Assembly (NCBI GenBank): GCA_902796705.1
Contig: CADBQF010000210.1
Span: 1 to 11,482 of the forward strand
Length of the DNA stretch: 11,482 nt
DNA from: Ruminococcus flavefaciens
Lineage (GTDB): Bacteria > Bacillota > Clostridia > Oscillospirales > Ruminococcaceae
Reading direction: 5' to 3'
Of this stretch, positions 7,276 through 11,482 are shown piece by piece. Positions within the stretch are counted from its first letter, which is position 1, and each line of letters opens with the position of its first letter. The position numbers were made by a program, and so were the translations under genes. Under the pieces are notes generated by a model. It saw only the letters and a list, made by a program, of their open reading frames with translations, was not told the DNA's origin and searched no databases.

Positions 7276-8639
7276 GCAGCAGTATCAGTGATCCTCAGTA
7301 TGAAAAAATGTCCCTCACCCCGATACCGAAGCTGATACTCGGACTCTCCGTGCCGGCGATAATATCCATGCTCGTCACGAATATATACAATCTCGTCGAT
7401 ACGGCTTTCGTCGGGAAACTCGGTACGAGTGCGAGCGGTGCAGTCGGTATAGTATTCGGCTTCATGACAGTGATACAGGCATTCGGGTTCATGTTCGGGC
7501 AGGGAGCGGGAAGTATACTGTCAAGGTCGCTCGGTGACCGTGATCCGCAGAAAGCTTCCGTTCACGCAACAGCCGGATTCTGCTGCTCGTTCCTGTTCGG
7601 AGTGCTTATATGCGTGTTTGGCTTTGCATTTCTGGAAGATATCGTCTATCTCCTCGGAAGCACCGATACTATCGCCCCTTATGCGAAGACGTACATATCA
7701 TATATACTTGTCTCAGCACCGTTCATGTGTTCGTGCCTGACGCTCAACAATCTCCTTCGGTACGAGGGAAAAGCCTTCCTTGGAATGATAGGTCTGATGT
7801 CCGGTGCTGTCCTTAACATGGCAGGCGATCCGATACTGATGTTCGGCCTGAAAATGGGCATTAGCGGAGCAGGCCTGTCCACGGCTGTCAGTCAGCTCGT
7901 GAGCTGGGGGATACTCATGGGAATGTTCCTCTCCGGAAAGACCAGATCTGAACTGAGCCTGAAAAACGCACGGCTCGTCACGCTTCCAATGATCGGCAAC
8001 ATCATAGCTACAGGCTTTCCGAGCCTTCTCAGGCAGGCTCTCAACAGCGTCACCACGATGATGCTCAACAATGCCTGCTCTGAATACGGAGATGCTGCTG
8101 TAGCTGCTATGAGCATCGTCTCACGCATAGTATTCTTCGCATTCTCTGTAGCTCTCGGTGTGGGGCAGGGATTCCAGCCGGTATCGGCATTCAGCTATGG
8201 TGCAAAGAAATACACAAGGCTTCGGAAAGGTTTCCGGTTTGCGTGTATTATGTCGGAAGCGATAATCATAGTGAGCAGTACGGTGCTTATCATCTTTTCG
8301 GGTGATCTGATCTGGATATTCCGTGATGACGCAGATGTCATAAAGATCGGCACGAGAGCTTTGCGATTGCAGGCTCTTGCCACTGTTACGCTCCCGCCGT
8401 GCATGATAGTGGAAATGCTCTATCAAAGCACGGGAAAAAGGCTCGGAGCAAGCATACTTTCTTCGCTCAGGAACGGACTTTGCTTCATCGCCGCCCTGAT
8501 GATACTCCCGGAAATAAGAGGACTTGCCGGCATACAGGAAGCACAGCCTGTGTCGCTCGTCGTTTCGGTACCGTTCTTTGCAATATTCGGAGTTATTTTC
8601 TTCCGGAAGCTCCCTGCCGAAAAGGACGATGCACAATAA
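7272..8639 (+). CDS. MATE-family multidrug efflux transporter
   Basis: This is a 455-aa polytopic membrane protein with about 12 hydrophobic helices, the normal length for NorM/MepA/DinF-type cation-coupled drug exporters. Recognisable family segments are IYNLVDTAFVGKLG with Asn40 and Asp43 in the first helix, GQGAGSILSRSLG (76-88), LNMAGDPILMFGL (181-193), and in the second half GVGQGFQPVSAFSYGAKKY (296-314), the pseudo-repeat counterpart of 76-88. The ATG at 7272 has AGGTGA at 7259-7264 with 7-nt spacing and overlaps the stop of the 36-aa ORF. A terminator follows 8 nt after the stop. The neighbouring sensor system and peptide-type ABC exporters suggest a resistance role, but the substrate (drug, dye or metabolite) is unknown. 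Confidence 0.94.
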   Translation: MSSSISDPQYEKMSLTPIPKLILGLSVPAIISMLVTNIYNLVDTAFVGKLGTSASGAVGIVFGFMTVIQAFGFMFGQGAGSILSRSLGDRDPQKASVHATAGFCCSFLFGVLICVFGFAFLEDIVYLLGSTDTIAPYAKTYISYILVSAPFMCSCLTLNNLLRYEGKAFLGMIGLMSGAVLNMAGDPILMFGLKMGISGAGLSTAVSQLVSWGILMGMFLSGKTRSELSLKNARLVTLPMIGNIIATGFPSLLRQALNSVTTMMLNNACSEYGDAAVAAMSIVSRIVFFAFSVALGVGQGFQPVSAFSYGAKKYTRLRKGFRFACIMSEAIIIVSSTVLIIFSGDLIWIFRDDADVIKIGTRALRLQALATVTLPPCMIVEMLYQSTGKRLGASILSSLRNGLCFIAALMILPEIRGLAGIQEAQPVSLVVSVPFFAIFGVIFFRKLPAEKDDAQ

Positions 8640-8647
8640 CTTCATCA

Positions 8648-8678
8648 GTACAGAACCTGAACGGTCCTGTACTTTTTT
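8648..8678 (+). terminator. Rho-independent terminator after the MATE gene
   Basis: GTACAG (8648-8653) pairs with CTGTAC (8667-8672). The stem continues past one A-C mismatch as ACC/GGT around a 5-nt loop, and six Ts follow (8673-8678). The last Ts coincide with the end of the minus-strand gene at 8677-8847. On that strand no T-run follows the stem, so it works in the plus direction only. Confidence 0.88.
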
Positions 8679-8847
8679 ATTCTCCGGAAACGGCATACGG
8701 CCTTTCAAGGAATCTCTCATATTCATCAGGGTGAGCTGTGAAATAGCCGCTGACGGCTTCTCCCATAGCTTCAAGGAGTTCTTTTATGTGTTCATCTGTA
8801 TCTTCTATAAAGCTCTCGGCTGTCAGAGCGTTCTTTTTGTCCGGCAT
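8677..8847 (-). CDS. Small hypothetical protein (56 aa), divergent from the recombinase
   Basis: The frame runs from the ATG at 8845-8847 to the TAA at 8677-8679. It has a strong ribosome binding site, GGAGGT (8859-8854), 6 nt before the start. A TATAAT (8879-8874) about 27 nt further upstream may be its -10. The product is small and acidic with no membrane helix; it starts MPDKKNALTAESFIEDTDEH and contains helical-looking KELLEAMGEAVSGYF and HPDEYERFLERPY segments. I do not recognise a family. It sits back-to-back with the serine recombinase gene and may have travelled with it or be an unrelated local gene. The ribosome binding site and ordinary codon use make it a credible real gene despite its size. 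Confidence 0.68.
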   Translation of the reverse strand: MPDKKNALTAESFIEDTDEHIKELLEAMGEAVSGYFTAHPDEYERFLERPYAVSGE

Positions 8848-8873
8848 ATAAGCACCTCCATTCGTCTTTTTTC

Positions 8874-8903
8874 ATTATATTCCAAGCAGATATGACATAT
8901 ACT
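8874..8903. promoter_or_regulatory. Overlapping divergent promoter elements for the 56-aa gene and the recombinase
   Basis: On the plus strand TATACT (8898-8903) could be the -10 of the recombinase, with a poor -35, TTATAT (8875-8880), 17 nt upstream. On the minus strand TATAAT (8879-8874) could be the -10 of the 56-aa gene, but no good -35 is seen. The two overlap, so they might compete. Confidence 0.35.
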
Positions 8904-8921
8904 TTCGCAGGAGGGTGATAT

Positions 8922-10343
8922 ATGAAAACTGCTGCTGCCTACATAAGAGTTTCAACAGATGAACAGACGGAGTTCTCGCCGGACTCACAGCTCGGTGCAA
9001 TAAGGAGATATGCCGAAGCTCACGGATTTCTCCTGCCGGACGGACTCATATTCATGGACGAGGGCATCTCCGGGCGGAATGCTGATAAACGGCCGGCTTT
9101 TCAGGAAATGATACGCACCGCCAAACTAAGGCCACGGCAGTTCGATGTCATACTTCTGTGGAAATTCAGCCGCTTCGCCCGGAACAGACAGGACAGCATC
9201 GTCTACAAATCCATGCTGCGAAAACAGTGCGGGATAGATGTTATATCCGTTTCAGAACAGCTCGGTGATGACAATACTTCCGTTCTTATAGAAGCTCTGA
9301 TCGAGGCTATGGACGAATACTACAGCCTCAATCTTGCGGAGGAAGTCAGACGTGGAATGAACGAGAGATTCTCACGGGGCGGAGTCATTTCTCAGCCGCC
9401 TTTCGGGTATAAGATGAGCGGCGGCATCTTTGTTCCCGATGAGGAAAAAGCCGGTATCGTCAGAATGATATTCGATGAATTCATCAATGGCACTGCTGTG
9501 AGAACGATCGCTTCAAAGCTCAACAGCATGGGTATCCGGACAGTCAAGGGAAATCTCTTTGAAAACAGGACTGTTGAATATATCCTCACAAATCCGGTCT
9601 ATACCGGAAAGCTCCGGAGATGCAAAGGCGGTCACGGGAGAAATGACCGTTTCCATGAGGATACGGAAAACATCATCTTCGTGGACGGAAAACATCAGCC
9701 GCTCATCTCAGCAGATATTTTCATATCCGCACAGCTCCGGCGTGCTGAGATAAAAAAACTGTACGGCAGGTACGACAGACAAGCACCTGCTGATCTTATG
9801 CTTAAAGGACTGGTACGCTGTTCAGACTGCGGTGCTACGCTCGTTCATCAGGCACGCACAGGGAGTTTACAGTGCCATAACTACGCCCGTGGGACGTGCA
9901 GAGTCTCTCACTGTGTCTCGCTGAAAAAGCTGAATGCTCTCATTATCTCCCGGCTCAGGAGCGACCTTGCGGACGGTCAGATCAATATCCGCCCGAAAGA
10001 AACAAACTCCGCTGCAAATGACACAGATACCGTCAGTCTCCTTATCGATAAAGAAAAACGCAGGCTCGACCGCTTCCGTGAAGCCTACAGCTCCGGTATC
10101 GATTCTCTTGACGAATACAGGGAAAACAAATCAAAAACGCTCCGCCGCATCGATGAACTGCGTGCATCAGCTTCACAGCAGAGATTTAAGCCGGAAACAA
10201 ATAAACGCAGAGCCGCCGCTCCGCTTGACTTTCTGGAAGACGAAAATGTCAGCGAAGCGGTCAAAAACATTGCTCTGCGTTCCGTTATCGATAAGATAAT
10301 TTTCGTGAAGCCGGATAACATTATCCGGATTTTTTACAAGTGA
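8922..10343 (+). CDS. Large serine recombinase (resolvase/invertase family)
   Basis: This is a 473-aa site-specific DNA recombinase. The N-terminal resolvase domain (1-150) has YIRVSTDEQ with catalytic Ser11 and Arg9, DEGISGRNADKRPAF (46-60) and LLWKFSRFARNRQDS (78-92) with the conserved arginines. The Recombinase-type DNA-binding domain follows (about 155-270: PPFGYKMSGG, ASKLNSMGIRT, ILTNPVYTGKLR). A zinc ribbon has Cys300/Cys303 and later cysteines at 318, 326 and 331. A charged helical, probably coiled-coil, segment (about 365-425) leads to the C-terminus. The length fits the shorter large serine recombinases of Clostridia. The ATG at 8922 has AGGAGG at 8909-8914. The domains look complete. 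No obvious cargo such as conjugation or phage genes is in the window, and paired att sites were not found. It could be a stand-alone integrase, an invertase, or part of a decayed element. Confidence 0.94.
   Translation: MKTAAAYIRVSTDEQTEFSPDSQLGAIRRYAEAHGFLLPDGLIFMDEGISGRNADKRPAFQEMIRTAKLRPRQFDVILLWKFSRFARNRQDSIVYKSMLRKQCGIDVISVSEQLGDDNTSVLIEALIEAMDEYYSLNLAEEVRRGMNERFSRGGVISQPPFGYKMSGGIFVPDEEKAGIVRMIFDEFINGTAVRTIASKLNSMGIRTVKGNLFENRTVEYILTNPVYTGKLRRCKGGHGRNDRFHEDTENIIFVDGKHQPLISADIFISAQLRRAEIKKLYGRYDRQAPADLMLKGLVRCSDCGATLVHQARTGSLQCHNYARGTCRVSHCVSLKKLNALIISRLRSDLADGQINIRPKETNSAANDTDTVSLLIDKEKRRLDRFREAYSSGIDSLDEYRENKSKTLRRIDELRASASQQRFKPETNKRRAAAPLDFLEDENVSEAVKNIALRSVIDKIIFVKPDNIIRIFYK
10311..10335 (+). 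terminator. Intrinsic terminator embedded in the end of the recombinase gene
   Basis: CCGGATAA (10311-10318) and TTATCCGG (10321-10328) form a perfect inverted repeat with a CA centre, followed by A and six Ts (10330-10335). The structure is finished before the TGA at 10341-10343, so it overlaps codons for KPDNIIRIF. Confidence 0.75.
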
Positions 10344-10489
10344 ATCTTCATATCTTTCCGGCATCGGGAGGTCCTGACGGCGAGCTTGCCGCTTCGCTGA
10401 GATATCTCAACCAGAGATACGTCATGCCCTACCCGGAGGTCAAAGGTCTTCTCACTGATATAGGTACAGAAGAATCAGGATATCGATGA
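10340..10489 (+). pseudogene. Remnant of a CotJC / manganese-catalase gene
   Basis: In the frame starting with a GTG at 10340 (overlapping the recombinase stop) the peptide contains GGPDGELAASLRYLNQRY (10367-10420) then VMPYPEVKGLLTDIGTEE (10421-10474), and ends SGYR-stop at 10487-10489. This block closely matches roughly residues 30-65 of CotJC/manganese catalases, including the glutamate of DGEL and the GTEE motif that help bind the two manganese ions. The full family is about 190 aa or longer. Here the N-terminal part and everything from the following metal-binding His onward are missing, so the product cannot be an active catalase. The match begins about 25 nt after the recombinase stop. 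It is best read as a scar of insertion, deletion or gene decay. The family assignment is from memory of the consensus. Confidence 0.78.
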
Positions 10490-10494
10490 TATAT

Positions 10495-11482
10495 TCAATA
10501 AAGTGCAGCGAGCCTGAGCGGTGTGCCGTCTGTCATTTTCCTTATCTCTTCCTCATTGTCAAGGTGCATCAGGCGGACACGCACTCCCCTTTCCGTAAGC
10601 TTTATGAACTCCGGGAGCATCTGCTCAAGGTGAAGATGTGCTTTGCTCTTATAGAATGCAGCCTCGGTATACAGGACAGAACCCTCTCCCAGCAGCGGAA
10701 CGAACGCATCAAGAGATGATGTATCACCTGTATAAACGACATTGCTGCCGTGGATATTGAGATGATATCCGAAGCATCTGCCTTTCAGCGGCTCAACGTG
10801 AACGGTCGGGACAGCGGCGATGAACCATTTTTTATGGAGTTCACCGGCTGTTATGATATTGAACCATTCTTTTTCACAGCCCTCTATCCTCATCAGAAGA
10901 AGAAGCATATCCTCCCTGACCTCTTCCGAGGGGGCGACTATCGTGACTTTCTTTTTCATTCCGCTTGCGAACCATACATACTGGAGCATCATTCCTGCTC
11001 CGCCTGCGTGATCGCCGTGAGTGTGGGTTATGAGTATGAAGATATCCCTGTACTGCTCCAAGTTCATCTTCTTGATCTTCTGAAATGAAGATGCCGGGCA
11101 GTCTATAAGGATAAGGTCATTATCCTCCGTGAAGAATGCGGAATTATGCTCGTCCGAAAAAGCCGAACCTCTGCCAAGAAACAGGAGCAGGCGGTCTTTC
11201 TTTATCTCTGTTAGCATATCTGAGATATGTTCTGAGAGGTTCTCTATCGTGCTATGGCTGCCGTGAACTGTTTTTACTTTATCAAAAAGCTTCACGCAGT
11301 CGGCATGATTATCCGGGATAATACTGTCGGCATCGCTGCAAAGTACATAGGCACGCTCATTTTTATCAACAGACGAGAGCCGGCGGTACTGTTCAAGAAA
11401 AGCCTGCGGTATGCCGGAAGTCTCTATCAGTCCGAGCTGATGCGGATAATTGCAGGGATTCGTAAGTATACACGGACGGGAA
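10495..11482 (-). CDS. Metallo-beta-lactamase-fold hydrolase (RNase Z-like), apparently fused behind an alpha/beta-hydrolase end; N-terminus beyond window
   Basis: The minus-strand frame ends at the TGA at 10495-10497 and stays open to the right window edge, giving at least 328 residues. A GTG at 11295 is probably an internal valine. The metallo-beta-lactamase part has THTHGDHAGG (HxHxDH at 11025-11008), a further ligand-like His in PTVHVEP, YTGDTSS with the bridging Asp, and HLHLEQM followed by VRLMHLDN. This order resembles RNase Z/ElaC-type enzymes, though it lacks proof of RNA processing. The upstream part reads AYVLCSDADSIIPD (11352-11311) and KVKTVHGSHSTIE, then an amphipathic helix. 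This is the strand 7 acid, strand 8 histidine and last-helix pattern of alpha/beta hydrolases. The gene therefore probably encodes a two-domain hydrolase. It converges on the catalase remnant with a 5-nt gap. Pathway and substrate are unknown. Confidence 0.85.
   Translation of the reverse strand, partial: SRPCILTNPCNYPHQLGLIETSGIPQAFLEQYRRLSSVDKNERAYVLCSDADSIIPDNHADCVKLFDKVKTVHGSHSTIENLSEHISDMLTEIKKDRLLLFLGRGSAFSDEHNSAFFTEDNDLILIDCPASSFQKIKKMNLEQYRDIFILITHTHGDHAGGAGMMLQYVWFASGMKKKVTIVAPSEEVREDMLLLLMRIEGCEKEWFNIITAGELHKKWFIAAVPTVHVEPLKGRCFGYHLNIHGSNVVYTGDTSSLDAFVPLLGEGSVLYTEAAFYKSKAHLHLEQMLPEFIKLTERGVRVRLMHLDNEEEIRKMTDGTPLRLAALY

Noticed and set aside
10399..10408. Perfect palindrome GAGATATCTC as a recombinase crossover site
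   Set aside because: It is inside the conserved catalase-like coding block, where these codons are explained by LRYLNQ. There is no second copy elsewhere to pair with.

Overview
The window looks like a chromosomal piece from a Gram-positive Clostridia-type bacterium, most like a Ruminococcus-like gut or rumen organism. This is an inference. It rests on strong GGAGG-type ribosome binding sites, moderate GC with frequent ATA and CCG codons, Firmicutes-style two-component and MacB/FtsX-type ABC genes, a MATE pump of the clostridial type, and a remnant of a spore-coat-type manganese catalase gene. Species cannot be fixed from the sequence alone.

Left part (1-5231, all minus strand): two ABC transporter operons of the MacB/Vex/Bce-like type (ATPase plus FtsX-family permease). 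The outer operon runs from a promoter near 990-1020 through an ATPase (185-943) into a permease cut by the left window edge (1-183). Its promoter is preceded by a tandem array of 11-bp half-sites, which looks like an operator for an OmpR-type regulator. The inner operon runs from about 5287 through an ATPase (4521-5231) and an overlapping 1116-aa permease (1181-4531) to a clear terminator at 1121-1156. This permease is unusual: after two FtsX halves and an extra membrane helix it carries a complete-looking alpha/beta-hydrolase domain, predicted to lie outside the membrane.

Middle (5340-8680, plus strand): a good promoter drives an OmpR-family response regulator (5432-6106) and a small histidine kinase with almost no extracellular loop (6103-7092). 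A 36-codon small ORF (7165-7275) follows and is coupled by an ATGA overlap to a MATE efflux pump (7272-8639), with a terminator at 8648-8678. I see no convincing terminator between the kinase and the MATE gene, so the four may be one transcript. Together with the divergent ABC operons this reads as a sense-and-export module, probably against membrane- or envelope-active compounds. The ligand is unknown.

Right part (8677-11482): a 56-aa minus-strand gene is divergent from a large serine recombinase (8922-10343). The recombinase's last codons form an intrinsic terminator. Just after its stop lies an isolated in-frame fragment of a CotJC/manganese catalase gene (about 10340-10489), which looks like the scar of a rearrangement. 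Convergent to it is a minus-strand protein with an RNase Z-like metallo-beta-lactamase domain (10495 to beyond 11482). Its reading frame stays open to the window edge, and the upstream part resembles the C-terminal end of an alpha/beta hydrolase, suggesting a second hydrolase fusion.

No rRNA, tRNA, CRISPR array or insertion sequence was recognised.
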